NCBI RefSeq assembly: GCF_014650715.1
Contig: NZ_BMVM01000015.1
Location: forward strand, 1 to 64,000
DNA: 64,000 nucleotides
Reading direction: 5' to 3'
From: Streptomyces bluensis
Lineage (GTDB): Bacteria; Actinomycetota; Actinomycetes; Streptomycetales; Streptomycetaceae
The position numbers were made by a program, and so were the translations under genes. Positions 1-9,874 of the stretch are shown piece by piece. The notes beneath the pieces were generated by a model. The model was not told the DNA's origin. It searched no databases and was given only the letters and a program-made list of their open reading frames with translations. Position 1 is the stretch's first letter, and the number at the start of each line of letters is the position of its first letter.

Positions 1-1869
1 GTACCAGTCGCCGCCCACGTCCATGCCCTGCCCGGCGGGGAGGTAGCGGGCGGCGGCCACGCAGGCGGGCAGGTCGGGCAGGTCCCGGGGGAGCAGGCTG
101 CGCTGGAGTTCACGGGACCGGGAGTGCTCGGCGTCGTAGAGCCGGGCCCGCTCCAGGGCCTGTGCGACGAGGGCGCTGATCGTGGTCAGCAGCGAGCGCT
201 CGTCGGCGGTGAGCAGGCGCGGACGGTCCCAGGACACGACGCACACCCCGAACGTGTGGTCGGACGCTGTCAGCGGCATGAACGCCCAGGCCTGCTTGTG
301 GGCGATCCCGGGGAGGTCGGCGTGGTCGGGCGCGTACGCGGCGTACTCCTCGGGCGAGGACAGGAACGCCGGTTCTCCGGACGCGACCACACTCCAGGAC
401 GGGCTGGTGTGCGCTGTGGCGCGGCTGTTCACGCGGTCGAGGAAGCCCTCCGCGTAGCCGACGGCACCGACACCGAGGAGCCGGTCCCCTTCTATGGCCT
501 GCACCATGAGTCCGACGGCGTCGAACGGTGGCAGCACCCGCTGCGCGACCGCGTCCACCACGTCCTGTGAGGTCGTCGCCTTGGCGAGTGCCGCCGTCAG
601 CTCCGCGATCCGGGCCGCACGCTCGGCCGCCGCCCGGTCGGCCGCCCGGCGCTCGTCCTCCAGGCGCCGCCTCTCGGTGACGTCGGTGGCGTAGAGGGTG
701 AGGCCCGCGGGGCCAGGGACCAGCCGCAGATGGTAGCGGCGTCCGTCGTCCGGCCCGCACACGTCGAAGCTGGTGGGCTTGTCCTCGGCCGCGGCCTTCC
801 GGCAGCGGCTCTCCAGGCCCGGGACCTGCCGTGCGGCGGGCAGCTCCCACAGGACGCGCCCGAACAGCTCCTCCTCGGAGAAGCCCAGCGCGCGCTCCGC
901 CTCCACGTTGGCGAACGTGATCCGCCAGTCGGCGTCCACCGCCAGGAAGCCGTCGCTCATGTGGCGCAGGGCCCTGCTGAGCGCGTCAACGGTGGTACGG
1001 GGCTCGTTGCTGTCCCATCCCACGCCGATCATCCGGAACGGTTCGCCGTTCTCGTGGTACGTGGCCCTGCCACGGGCCCGGGTCCAGCCCCAGGAGCCGT
1101 CCAGTTTGCGCACCCGGTACTCGGCCTCGTACACGCCGTGGTCCCTGATCGCCTGCTGCGCCGCCGCCAGCGTCGGCGCCAGGTCGTCGGGGTGGACGAT
1201 CCTCATCCAGTTCTCGATCTTGCCGGTGAAGTCGGCCGGCCTGGTGCCGTAGAGCTCCAGGGCGGCCTCGTCCCAGATCAGGTCTCCGGTCTGGATGTTC
1301 CAGTCCCAGGAGCCGACGCTGACCTCCTTCAGCGCCTGCCGCAGGCGCTCGCCGTCCTCCCGATCGGCCTGTGCGGGTCCGGACGGTGGCGGCGCCTGAG
1401 CCATGCGCTCCTCGGTCCAGGCGACGAGGGCCCGGAGGAAGTCCCACTGCTCCGGGCTGGGCTCGCCCCGGTCGCCCGTCAGGACGGTGAGCGCGCCGAT
1501 GCCGCGTTCCCCGCTGAACAGCGGGAGGGAGACCAGGCCGGAGCCGGGCCACGCAATGTCACCGTCGCCCGTGGTTTCCGGCACCGCGTGCCCGGGGGAC
1601 GTGAGCGGCACCCACACGCCACTGCCCTGGAGCAGGGCGCGGGCCGGGGCCAGCGGGCCCTCCTGGTCGACGATCTCCCATGTGCGTGTGAGAACGGGAG
1701 GGAGGCCGGTCACCGACACCAGGCGCAGCGCGGACATGGGGCCGCGCAGATGAATCGTTCCTCCGAGGGCGCCCAGCTCGCCCACCGCATGCTGGAGCGC
1801 CAGCCGGAAGACCTCACTTTCCGCGAGACCTTGATCCACCGCGCTGAGCAGGGCCAGCCGTGCGTTCAT
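1..1869 (-). CDS. GAF/PAS sensor protein phosphatase (PP2C/RsbU-type), 3' end cut by window edge
   Basis: This is a cytoplasmic signalling protein that probably dephosphorylates an anti-sigma antagonist. Reading leftward from the ATG at 1869 gives 623 codons with no stop before the edge. The order is an N-terminal GAF-like domain (about residues 15-165), two PAS domains (about 185-310 and 320-420, with the typical WDWN and HPDD patterns), a second GAF domain (about 440-590), and the beginning of a PP2C/SpoIIE phosphatase domain, recognised from GMDVGGDWY at the very end, whose Asp residues bind metal in this family. The catalytic core is mostly outside the window. The partner proteins are not visible, so the target sigma pathway is unknown. 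Streptomyces genomes carry dozens of such proteins. Confidence 0.85.
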   Translation of the reverse strand, partial: MNARLALLSAVDQGLAESEVFRLALQHAVGELGALGGTIHLRGPMSALRLVSVTGLPPVLTRTWEIVDQEGPLAPARALLQGSGVWVPLTSPGHAVPETTGDGDIAWPGSGLVSLPLFSGERGIGALTVLTGDRGEPSPEQWDFLRALVAWTEERMAQAPPPSGPAQADREDGERLRQALKEVSVGSWDWNIQTGDLIWDEAALELYGTRPADFTGKIENWMRIVHPDDLAPTLAAAQQAIRDHGVYEAEYRVRKLDGSWGWTRARGRATYHENGEPFRMIGVGWDSNEPRTTVDALSRALRHMSDGFLAVDADWRITFANVEAERALGFSEEELFGRVLWELPAARQVPGLESRCRKAAAEDKPTSFDVCGPDDGRRYHLRLVPGPAGLTLYATDVTERRRLEDERRAADRAAAERAARIAELTAALAKATTSQDVVDAVAQRVLPPFDAVGLMVQAIEGDRLLGVGAVGYAEGFLDRVNSRATAHTSPSWSVVASGEPAFLSSPEEYAAYAPDHADLPGIAHKQAWAFMPLTASDHTFGVCVVSWDRPRLLTADERSLLTTISALVAQALERARLYDAEHSRSRELQRSLLPRDLPDLPACVAAARYLPAGQGMDVGGDWY

Positions 1870-2315
1870 GCAGCAAATTTTAACGTTGTCGTATGTACTG
1901 ATGCAGCGCGTCACGGGAATCTCGCCCTCAGTGCCGCACCGCACGCCACGGGGCTCAATACTCCGCGATCAAGGTCGCGTCGCCGCGGATCTTCCTGTGT
2001 TTACCTGGGCTTTGCTTTTGAGAACGACACGTCGAGTGCGGCGGCAGGACTGTCCTCATGTCGTCCGGCGACCGCTGTCGGCCTCGCCCACCCATCAGAA
2101 ACACACAAACCTCGACGGAGACATTGCTCGGGTTCTGTTCGGGTTCTAGGGTGAGGCGGGCTCAGCAGTCGCCTCCGACATCAGCAGTTGAGATCTGACT
2201 CGACATCAACTCCCGCCCTGCACGGAGAGTCGAGCCGTTCACCGCCCTGACCGGCTCAGATCCGATGCCCCCTCAGTTCGTGCGGGGCGCTGTCATACCG
2301 AGGAAGGCCACGGTC
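1870..2315. promoter_or_regulatory. Divergent intergenic region between the sensor phosphatase and the beta-galactosidase
   Basis: No gene is supported here. It must hold the promoters of both divergent genes. An 8-bp direct repeat (CGGGTTCT, about 2129-2149) and a spaced inverted repeat (AGTTGA at 2186-2191, TCAACT at 2206-2211) stand upstream of the beta-galactosidase and could be operator sequence. I cannot assign them to a regulator. AGGAAGG at 2301-2307 is the ribosome binding site that decides the start at 2316. Confidence 0.35.
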
Positions 2316-5300
2316 ATGCCGCACCCGCACGACGCGCACACCTCGCACAGCCAGTCCAGCTCGCACAGCCGGCTCGGCTCACCCGTCTCTCCCCTCCAAC
2401 GACCCGTCGTCAGCCGTCGGCGCCTCCTGGAGGGCGGAGCCGCCGTTCTCGGTGCGCTCGCCCTGGCCCAGTCGTCCGCCGTGGCCCTCCCGAGCCCCCG
2501 CGCGGCGGCCGACGGCACCCCGGAGTGGAACGGCCACATGGACCTCTTCCAGGTCGGGACCCAGCCGCCACACACCACACTCATGCCGTACGCGGACGTC
2601 AGACAGGCCCTCGACGGCGACCGCACGCGCTCCCCGTACCGGATGACCCTCGACGGGACGTGGAGGTTCGCCTACGCGGACCGGCCCGACGACCGGGACA
2701 CCGGCTTCTACCGCACCGACGTCGACGACAGCGACTGGGACAGCATCCCCGTCCCCTCCGTCTGGCAGCTGCACGGCTACGACTTCCCGATCTACGTCAA
2801 CATCACCTACCCGTGGTGGGGGCCGAACGGGCTGGGCGAGGAGGCCCAGCCGCCGGCCGCGCCCACCCGCTACAACCCCGTGGGGCAGTACCGGCGCACC
2901 TTCACGGTTCCCCGGAACTGGGCGGGGCGGCGGACGTTCCTGCACTTCGAAGGGGTCAAGTCCGCGCACTACGTGTGGATCAACGGGGAGTTGGTGGGGT
3001 ACTCCGAGGACTCGTACGTCCCCGCCGAGTACGACATCACCCCGTACCTCAGGTCCGGCACCAACCAGATCGCCGTGGAGGTGTACCGCTACTCCGACGG
3101 GGACTGGCTGGAGGACCAGGACATGATCCGGCTGAGCGGGATCTTCCGCTCGGTGTATCTCTACTCCACTCCGGTCGTCCATCTGCGCGACTTCAAGCTG
3201 GACACCCCGCTGAGCGACGACTACACCGCCGCCGAGCTGTCCGTCACCGCGAGCGTGCGCGCCTACGGCGACTCCACCCGGGACTCCGGAACGTACTCCG
3301 TCGAGACCCAGCTCTACGACTCCCGCGGGCACGCCGTCTGGTCACGGCCCTTGCAGCAGACCGTCGACCTCGGGTCGGCCCCCGCAGGTGACGACGTCAC
3401 CGTGCGGGCCGCCAGAGCCGTGCCCTCCCCGAAGCTCTGGTCCGCCGAGCACCCGAACCTCTACACCGCCGTGCTGCGCCTGCGCGACCCGGCCGGCAAG
3501 GTGATCGAGACCCTCTCGCACCGGGTCGGGCTCCGCGAGTTCGCGCTCAGGGACGGGCTGATGCGGATCAACGGCAAGCCCGTGTCCTTCCGCGGCACGA
3601 ACCGGCACGAGATGCACCCCGAGCGCGGCACGGCCCTCACCCGCGCGGACCTGGTCCAGGACATCGAGGTCATCAAGCGGATGAACATCAACAGCGTCCG
3701 CACCTCGCACTACCCCAACAACCCGCTCTGGTACGAACTCGCCGACGAGTACGGCCTCTATCTCGTGGACGAGACCAACCTCGAAACCCACGGCATCCGC
3801 GGCGAGTACCCCGGCAACCACGCCGACTGGACCAAGGCGTGCGTGGCGCGGGCCCAGAACATGGTCCACCGCGACAAGAACCACGCCTCGGTGGTCATCT
3901 GGTCCCTCGGCAACGAGGCCGGGGGCGGCAGCACCTTCGTCGCCATGCACGACTGGATCCGCTCGTACGACCCGACACGCGTCATCCAGTACGAGGGCGA
4001 CGACCGGCCGACGATCAGCGACATCCGGTCGGAGATGTACGAGAGTCCGGCCCGCGTCGAGCAGCGCGCGAAGGACACTTCCGACACCCGGCCGTACGTC
4101 ATGATCGAGTACTCCCACGCGATGGGGAACTCGAACGGCAACTTCAAGAAGTACTGGGACATCATCCGCCGCCACGACGTCCTCCAGGGCGGCTGGATCT
4201 GGGACTTCGTCGACCAGTCCCTGAGCTGGCCCACTCCGGCGCGCACGATCCTCACCGAGTCCGGGCCCGGCTCACTGCGCGGTGAGGTCCTCCCCGCGAG
4301 CGCCGGCTTCACCCGGGACAAGGGTGTCTCCGGCGACACCGTCTTCGCCCGCGACGAGCGCCTCGACCTCACCGGCTCGCTCACGCTGGAGGCGTGGGTC
4401 ACCCCGCAGGTGACCGGCGGCCACCAGCCGATCCTCGCCAAGGGCGACACCCAGTACGCCCTGAAGCAGTCGGACAGGAACGTGGAGTTCTTCATCCACG
4501 GCGGCGGCCAGTGGATCACCGCGAGCTGGGCCCTCCCGGACGGCTGGACCGGCCGCGAGCACCACATCGCCGGTGTCTTCGACGCGGACGCGGGCACGCT
4601 GACCCTCTACGTCGACGGTGCGGTCAAGGCCACGCGGACCACCACGCAGCGACCCGGCAGCAACGCCGCGCCCCTCGCGCTCGCCTTCGACGTGGACAAC
4701 CCGACCCGCGAGTTCAGCGGCACGATCCGGCGGGCGCGGGTGTACGCCCGTGCGCTGAGCGCCGCTGAGCTGGCCTCCGAGAGCCGTGGCCCGGGTGACG
4801 ACGGCGTGCGGTTCTGGTTCGACGCGGCCACCGTCGAGGTCAAGGAGGAGCGGCCCCGTGAGCGCACCTTCTTCGCGTACGGCGGCGACTGGGGCGACAA
4901 CCCCAACGACGGGGCCTTCGTCGCGGACGGCATCGTCACCGCCGACCGCGCCCACACCGGCAAGGCGACCGAGGTCAAGCAGATCTACCAGACCGTGGGC
5001 GCGGCACCGGCCTCCGGTGACTCCCTTGTCGTGGCAGCCTCCGGAGCGGCGGTCACCCTCACCAACGAGAACCTGTTCACCAACCTCCGCGAGTTCGACG
5101 GCCGTTGGGAGCTCGTCGCCGACGGCGAGGTGGTGCGGCACGGGAAGCTGAGCCGCTCCCAGCTGGACGTGGCGCCGCTGAGCAGCAAGGACATCACGGT
5201 GCCGGTCCGGCTGCCGGACAACCCGACGCCGGGCACCGAGTACTTCCTCCAGCTGTCCTTCACCACCAAGGAAGCCACCAAGTGGGCGAAGGCCGGCTTC

Positions 5301-6335
5301 GAGGTGGCCAAGCAGCAGCTCCCCGTCGACGCCGACAGCCCGTCCGTGACGCCCGTACCGCTCCGGAGCGTGCCCGCACTGCGGTACGAGGACGCGGGCG
5401 GGGACGGGGACATCACGGTGAAGGGCAAGGGCTTCTCCGTGACCGTCGACAGGGGCAGCGGCGTCATCACCTCGTACGAGGCCGGGGGCACCCGGCTCAT
5501 CACCTCCGGGCCCGCTCCCAACTTCTGGCGTGCGCCCACCGACAACGACCACGGCAACGGCCAGCACACCCGCAACCGGACCTGGCGCGACGCCGGCGCC
5601 CGGCGCCAGGTGACGGACGTGAGCGTGCGAGCCCTCCGCGACGAGGCCGCCGAGATCAAGGCCGTCGAGATCAAGGTCAGCGGCACGCTGCCCACCACCG
5701 TGGAGTCCACGTACAGCACCACGTACACGGTGTTCGGAAACGGCGAGATCAAGGTCGACAACACCCTGCACCCGGGCGCCGCCTCCCTGCCGTACATCCC
5801 GGAGGTCGGCACGCTGCTGTTTCTGCCGGGGCGCCTGGAGCAGTTGCGCTACTACGGCCGCGGGCCCGAGGAGAACCACTGGGACCGCAACAACGGCACC
5901 GATGTCGGCGTGTACTCCGGGACCGTCTCCGGGCAGTGGACCCCGTACATCCGCCCCCAGGAGAACGGCAACAAGACCGACGTCCGCTGGATCGCGCTGA
6001 CCGACCGGAGCGGCGCCGGGCTGCTCGTCTCCGGTGAGCCGCTGCTGGAGGTCAACGCCTCGCACTTCACCCCGGAGGACCTGTCGTCCGGGGCGCGCCA
6101 CGACTACCAGCTCACCCCGCGCAGCGAGGTCGTCCTGCGCCTCAACCACCGGCAGATGGGCGTCGGCGGAGACAACAGCTGGGGCGCGCACACCCACGAC
6201 GAGTACAAGCTCTTCGCCAACCGCGACTACGCGTACACCTACCGGCTCCGCCCCCTGACCGACGTCGACGAGGCGATGAGGGCCTCGCGTCGGCCCACGG
6301 CGGGGGAGTTCGCCGACCAGAGCACTGCCCGCTAG
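2316..6335 (+). CDS. Secreted GH2 beta-galactosidase with LamG-like insertion
   Basis: This 1339-residue enzyme hydrolyses beta-galactosides and is exported through the Tat system, as shown by the SRRRLLEGG motif followed by a hydrophobic stretch and an Ala-rich cleavage region. The LacZ architecture is complete: jellyroll sugar-binding domain, immunoglobulin-like domain, TIM barrel, and the large C-terminal beta-galactosidase small-chain domain. The acid/base Glu is in SLGNEAGGG (about residue 534) and the nucleophile Glu is in MIEYSHAMG (about residue 598). A concanavalin/LamG-like jellyroll (about residues 650-820, with SLTLEAWV and LTLYVDG) interrupts the barrel region. The ATG at 2316 is preferred over 2265 because AGGAAGG lies 8 bases before it. 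The stop codon overlaps that of the convergent copper gene. Confidence 0.9.
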   Translation: MPHPHDAHTSHSQSSSHSRLGSPVSPLQRPVVSRRRLLEGGAAVLGALALAQSSAVALPSPRAAADGTPEWNGHMDLFQVGTQPPHTTLMPYADVRQALDGDRTRSPYRMTLDGTWRFAYADRPDDRDTGFYRTDVDDSDWDSIPVPSVWQLHGYDFPIYVNITYPWWGPNGLGEEAQPPAAPTRYNPVGQYRRTFTVPRNWAGRRTFLHFEGVKSAHYVWINGELVGYSEDSYVPAEYDITPYLRSGTNQIAVEVYRYSDGDWLEDQDMIRLSGIFRSVYLYSTPVVHLRDFKLDTPLSDDYTAAELSVTASVRAYGDSTRDSGTYSVETQLYDSRGHAVWSRPLQQTVDLGSAPAGDDVTVRAARAVPSPKLWSAEHPNLYTAVLRLRDPAGKVIETLSHRVGLREFALRDGLMRINGKPVSFRGTNRHEMHPERGTALTRADLVQDIEVIKRMNINSVRTSHYPNNPLWYELADEYGLYLVDETNLETHGIRGEYPGNHADWTKACVARAQNMVHRDKNHASVVIWSLGNEAGGGSTFVAMHDWIRSYDPTRVIQYEGDDRPTISDIRSEMYESPARVEQRAKDTSDTRPYVMIEYSHAMGNSNGNFKKYWDIIRRHDVLQGGWIWDFVDQSLSWPTPARTILTESGPGSLRGEVLPASAGFTRDKGVSGDTVFARDERLDLTGSLTLEAWVTPQVTGGHQPILAKGDTQYALKQSDRNVEFFIHGGGQWITASWALPDGWTGREHHIAGVFDADAGTLTLYVDGAVKATRTTTQRPGSNAAPLALAFDVDNPTREFSGTIRRARVYARALSAAELASESRGPGDDGVRFWFDAATVEVKEERPRERTFFAYGGDWGDNPNDGAFVADGIVTADRAHTGKATEVKQIYQTVGAAPASGDSLVVAASGAAVTLTNENLFTNLREFDGRWELVADGEVVRHGKLSRSQLDVAPLSSKDITVPVRLPDNPTPGTEYFLQLSFTTKEATKWAKAGFEVAKQQLPVDADSPSVTPVPLRSVPALRYEDAGGDGDITVKGKGFSVTVDRGSGVITSYEAGGTRLITSGPAPNFWRAPTDNDHGNGQHTRNRTWRDAGARRQVTDVSVRALRDEAAEIKAVEIKVSGTLPTTVESTYSTTYTVFGNGEIKVDNTLHPGAASLPYIPEVGTLLFLPGRLEQLRYYGRGPEENHWDRNNGTDVGVYSGTVSGQWTPYIRPQENGNKTDVRWIALTDRSGAGLLVSGEPLLEVNASHFTPEDLSSGARHDYQLTPRSEVVLRLNHRQMGVGGDNSWGAHTHDEYKLFANRDYAYTYRLRPLTDVDEAMRASRRPTAGEFADQSTAR

Positions 6336-8377
6336 GAAACGCGCACGTTCTTCTCCACGGTGACCTGGTCGATGTCGGTCGTACGGATGGTGATCTTCAT
6401 CGTCCAGGTGCCGGGGAGGGGGAGGCGGAGGGTGTCGGTCGCCCAGTAGCCGCCCCTGTTGGTGAGCTTGGCGTCGATGGGGCCGACGTCCTGGGCCCGC
6501 AGGGTGAAGGTCACGCGCATCTCGGGAACGGTCGCGATACCGCCGTCGGGGCCGAAGATCACCGCCTGGATCGAGTTCTTGCCCACCGTGCCGGGACCGA
6601 GGTCGAGCTGGACCTTGCCGTGGCCGTTCGGCGTACCGACGTCGAAGGGGATGAGGCTGCTGGAGGCGGTGGGTGCGCCGGGCGCCGTCGTACCGGCCGA
6701 GCCCCCCGATTCCGCCGACTCGGCCGCTGCCCGGCCGGGGAGCGTCACGGTGAGCACCGTGGTGATCAGCATGACCACGACGGCGACGGCGAACTCCGCG
6801 AGGACCGACCGACGGAGGGCGAGGCGATGGGCGTCGGTGTGGGGGCCGGGGTCGGGGTCCGTGCTGGTGCTGGTGCTGGTGCCGGTGTCGTTGTCGAGGT
6901 CCGTGCCGGTGCCGGTGTCGGTGTCGGTGTGCGTGCCGGTGTCGGTGTCGGTGTGCGTGCCGGTGTCGGTGTGGGTGTCGCTGCCGGTGTCTGTCTTTGT
7001 CTCCGTCGGGCCGCCGCCCACCCGCTCGGGCACCCGCGCCTCCACCTGCACTGTTTCCCTCTCGGGCTCCCGGTCCCGTACGCCCGCCGTCACCCACCGG
7101 GCCGTCCAGCGCCGTGAGAGGCCCGCGGCCGTCAGCAGCAGGAGCACCGCGCACAGCTTGGCGATCAGGAGTTTGCCGTACGTGGTCTCCGTGAGTGCCG
7201 CCCAGGAGCCGAGGCCGCGCCAGGACTGGTACACGCCCGTGAGGACCAGCACGGTCACCGAGAGGAAGGCGAGCCGGGAGAACCGGGCGACCACGGTGGC
7301 CGAGAGGCTCTCGGGGGCGCGGTACAGGACGGTGAGCAGCGCCGTCAGACCGCCCAGCCAGGCCGCCATGGCCAGCAGGTGCAGAACGGAGGACGTCATC
7401 GCGGCCGGGACCTGGATACCGGCGGAGGCGTGCTCGGCGGCGGCCCAGGTCAGCGCCAGGCCGACGGAGAGGGCGACCCCGGCGCCGAGCACCGCCTTCT
7501 GACGGGGCCCGGTTTCCCGTACGGCCCCGACGCCCTGTACGACGCCCGCTCCCCGTATGAACCGTATGCAGAAGAAGGCCCCCGCCAGCAGAACCAGGCG
7601 GGCCAGCAGCGCCAGGCCCGGCCTGGTCGTGGCCGTGTCCGCCAGGACGGAGGGGTCGAGGACCTCCGTGACGCCGGTGCCCCGTTCGTAGGAGCCGCGC
7701 AGGAGGAGCAGGGCCGCCGTGGAGGCGAGCAGGGCGGACCAGCCGGCCAGGAGCAGCGTGCGCAGCGCCGCTTCGACACCGCCGAGCAGGGCCGTGAAGA
7801 CGGTCACGCCGATGAGGAGCGCGAGGCCGCCGTACGCGACGTACCGGGCGATGTTGTAGAGGGAGGCGACGATCGGGTCCTCCGTCGGCGTGGTGGCGAC
7901 GGCCCTGGTCGCGGACGGCTCGCCGATCGAGAAGATCAGGGCCCCGGAGACCGGGTGGCTGTCGGCCGAGACGACCCGCCAGGCGATGGTGTACGTGCCG
8001 TCGTCCAGGCCGGCCGGAAGCGTCGCACGGACGGTGTCGGAGCGTTTGCCCACGCGGCTCGGTTCGCCCGTCTCCACGGCGCGGTTCTCCGGGTCGAGAA
8101 CGCGGATGGAGTCGTCGAGGAGGCTCACGGACTCGGTGAAGGTGAGGGTGACCTGCCGGGGCGCGGACTTGAGGACTACTCCGTCCTTGGGGTCGCTGTC
8201 GCGGAACGCGGCGTGCGCGGACGCCGTTCCCGCGCCGCCGAGGAGGAACAGGACCAGCACGGTGCCCAGCAGCACCAGGCGCTGAAGCCCGCGCCGTCCG
8301 TGCCGCCCCTGCCGTCCGGGGAGTGCTCCGTCGCCTCGTCGTCCGCCATCTCGCCCCTCACCGCTCGGTCGGCCCAC
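6332..8377 (-). CDS. CopC-CopD fusion copper transport protein
   Basis: This membrane protein of about 681 residues is inferred to bind copper outside the cell and pass it across the membrane. An N-terminal signal (LVLLGTVLVLFLL) ends in SAHAAF, where the mature His would be the first copper ligand of a CopC beta-barrel domain (about residues 55-155). A multi-span CopD domain follows (about 185-450). A Thr/Asp/Gly-rich low-complexity loop (about 457-508), one more membrane helix and a C-terminal YtkA-like beta domain complete it. Pseudomonas-type systems keep CopC and CopD separate, whereas fusions are common in Gram-positive bacteria. The stop overlaps that of the convergent beta-galactosidase in a shared CTAG. 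The start at 8377 is the first good ATG and is not certain. Confidence 0.88.
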   Translation of the reverse strand: MGRPSGEGRDGGRRGDGALPGRQGRHGRRGLQRLVLLGTVLVLFLLGGAGTASAHAAFRDSDPKDGVVLKSAPRQVTLTFTESVSLLDDSIRVLDPENRAVETGEPSRVGKRSDTVRATLPAGLDDGTYTIAWRVVSADSHPVSGALIFSIGEPSATRAVATTPTEDPIVASLYNIARYVAYGGLALLIGVTVFTALLGGVEAALRTLLLAGWSALLASTAALLLLRGSYERGTGVTEVLDPSVLADTATTRPGLALLARLVLLAGAFFCIRFIRGAGVVQGVGAVRETGPRQKAVLGAGVALSVGLALTWAAAEHASAGIQVPAAMTSSVLHLLAMAAWLGGLTALLTVLYRAPESLSATVVARFSRLAFLSVTVLVLTGVYQSWRGLGSWAALTETTYGKLLIAKLCAVLLLLTAAGLSRRWTARWVTAGVRDREPERETVQVEARVPERVGGGPTETKTDTGSDTHTDTGTHTDTDTGTHTDTDTGTGTDLDNDTGTSTSTSTDPDPGPHTDAHRLALRRSVLAEFAVAVVVMLITTVLTVTLPGRAAAESAESGGSAGTTAPGAPTASSSLIPFDVGTPNGHGKVQLDLGPGTVGKNSIQAVIFGPDGGIATVPEMRVTFTLRAQDVGPIDAKLTNRGGYWATDTLRLPLPGTWTMKITIRTTDIDQVTVEKNVRVS
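6853..7005 (-). repeat. In-frame GT-rich short tandem repeats in the CopCD gene
   Basis: Imperfect 6- and 18-24-bp units (gtgtcg, gtgccg, gtgtgcgtgccg) repeat across about 150 bp. On the coding strand they encode alternating Thr, Asp, Gly and His residues in a loop before the last membrane helix. All units are multiples of three, so length change would not shift the frame. Confidence 0.7.
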
Positions 8378-8539
8378 GTCATGTCTCCGGATCCGTCGTA
8401 CATGGCTGTCGTATACATACGGATGGGGACGGCCGCGTGCTCAGGAGGCCGCGTGCTCAGGAGGTCGAGTGCTCAGGAGGTCGCGTGTTCCGGTGGCCGG
8501 GTGAAGGAGCCCGGCAGGCCGGCCCGGCAGGCCCCCGCG

Positions 8540-9304
8540 TCACCAGGTCGGCCGCGCCGACACCCCGCCGTCCACCACGAGGTCGTGCCCGGTGATCCAC
8601 GACGCCATCGGTGAGGCGAGGAAGACGCAGGCGTCGCCGACGTCCTCGGGACGGCCCAACCGGCCCGTGGGGACGGCCCGTTGCCAGCGGCGGACGCCCT
8701 CCGGCCAGTCCTCCTCCAGCCCGTCCCGGGCGATCAGCCCCGGAGAGACGGTGTTGACGCGGATCCCGTACGGCCCGTACTCCAGCGCCGCCGAGCGGGC
8801 GTGCATGACGACGGCGGCCTTGGCGGCGCAGTAGTGGGCGTGCAACGGGGCGGGCCGGCCGGCCTCGATGGAGGCGATGTGCGTCACCGAGCCGCCGCCT
8901 CCGGTCCGCATCACCTCGGCGGCCGCCTGTGTGCAGGCGAACACGCCGGCGAGGTTCGTGTCCACCACCGAGCGCCAGTCCGCGAGGGTCATGCCGGGCA
9001 GCGCCTGGACGGGCTGCACCCCGGCGTTGTTGACCAGGGCCGTCAGCCGCCCGCCTCCCCACTCGGCCGCGTCGCGCACCAGACGGGCACACGCGTCCTC
9101 GTCCGTCAGATCGGCCCGCAGGGCGATCGCGCGCCCGCCGGACTCCCGTACGCGCTCGACCAGGTCGTCCACGCCCCGCGCCCGGTGGTGCAGGGCGACC
9201 GCGGCCCCCGAGGCCGCGAACCGCAGCGCGATCCCCCGGCCGATCCCGCCCCCGGCACCCGTGACCAGCGCGACCTGCCCGGCCAGCAGCCCGTCGTCGC
9301 TCAT
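8540..9304 (-). CDS. Short-chain dehydrogenase/reductase (SDR)
   Basis: This is a 254-residue NAD(P)-dependent oxidoreductase with a Rossmann fold. The cofactor motif TGAGGGIGRG is near residue 17, an NNAG motif lies in the middle, and the catalytic Tyr/Lys pair is in HYCAAKAAV. The C-terminal VDGGVS is typical of the classical family. The substrate cannot be told from sequence. I place the start at the ATG at 9304 because MSDDGLLAGQVALVTGAG is the usual family N-terminus. That ATG overlaps the stop of the upstream cupin gene in an ATGA, so the two are probably translationally coupled. Confidence 0.9.
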   Translation of the reverse strand: MSDDGLLAGQVALVTGAGGGIGRGIALRFAASGAAVALHHRARGVDDLVERVRESGGRAIALRADLTDEDACARLVRDAAEWGGGRLTALVNNAGVQPVQALPGMTLADWRSVVDTNLAGVFACTQAAAEVMRTGGGGSVTHIASIEAGRPAPLHAHYCAAKAAVVMHARSAALEYGPYGIRVNTVSPGLIARDGLEEDWPEGVRRWQRAVPTGRLGRPEDVGDACVFLASPMASWITGHDLVVDGGVSARPTW

Positions 9305-9780
9305 GACCGGCCCAGCTCCGCGATCCGGGCGGCCTCCGCCGGATAACGCGCCGCCAACTCGGCCGCGTCGCCGTGCTCGTACCCCTCGTACGTGAACCCC
9401 GGCGCCATCGTGCACCCGAAGAACGACCAGGCGCCGCCCGCGCGGACCCGCGCCCCCATCCAGGTCCCGGCGGGCACGGTGTACTGCACCCACTGGCCGC
9501 CGAGAACGTCCGGGCCGAGCAGGACCGTACGGGACGAGCCGTCCGGTGCGAGCAGCAGGAGCTCCAGCGGGTCACCGAGGTAGAAGTGCCACACCTCGTC
9601 CGAGGGCAGCCGGTGCAGCGCCGAGAAGTCGTCCGGCTCGGCGGTGAGCAGGGCGACGATGGCCGAGCCCTCCGGCCGGCCGTCGGAGCGCTCGGGCCCC
9701 GCCCACGTACGGCGGAACCGGCCGCCTTCGCGCGGGATGGGCTCCAGCCCGTAGTGGTCGACGAGCTCGTCGGGAGTCAC
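9301..9780 (-). CDS. Cupin domain protein (DUF985/cupin_5 family)
   Basis: This small soluble beta-barrel protein of 159 residues belongs to the DUF985 cupins. The pattern SDEVWHFYLGDPLELLLL, followed by VPAGTWMGAR and FFGCTMAPGF, is characteristic of the family, and nearly the whole length is one cupin barrel. Members have been linked to sugar or nucleotide chemistry, but no reaction can be claimed here. It starts with GTG at 9780 and is coupled to the SDR by a four-base stop/start overlap, which suggests related substrates. Confidence 0.85.
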   Translation of the reverse strand: MTPDELVDHYGLEPIPREGGRFRRTWAGPERSDGRPEGSAIVALLTAEPDDFSALHRLPSDEVWHFYLGDPLELLLLAPDGSSRTVLLGPDVLGGQWVQYTVPAGTWMGARVRAGGAWSFFGCTMAPGFTYEGYEHGDAAELAARYPAEAARIAELGRS

Positions 9781-9874
9781 CGGACCAGGTTACTGACCGG
9801 CGGTCATGTCCCCGCTGCCCGACCCGGCGTGGCTCCGCCGGGCGATCATCGGCGCGCCGGGCGATCCTTGAGCC

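Noticed and set aside
2265..2315. Upstream start for the beta-galactosidase
   Set aside because: The earlier start has no ribosome binding site, and AGGAAGG is ideally placed for 2316, which also gives a better Tat signal length.
4272..7154. A long open frame on the minus strand across the beta-galactosidase and CopCD genes
   Set aside because: It is an antisense artefact of high-GC codon use. Its product is Arg/Gly/Val-rich low complexity, whereas the opposite strand has clear protein families.
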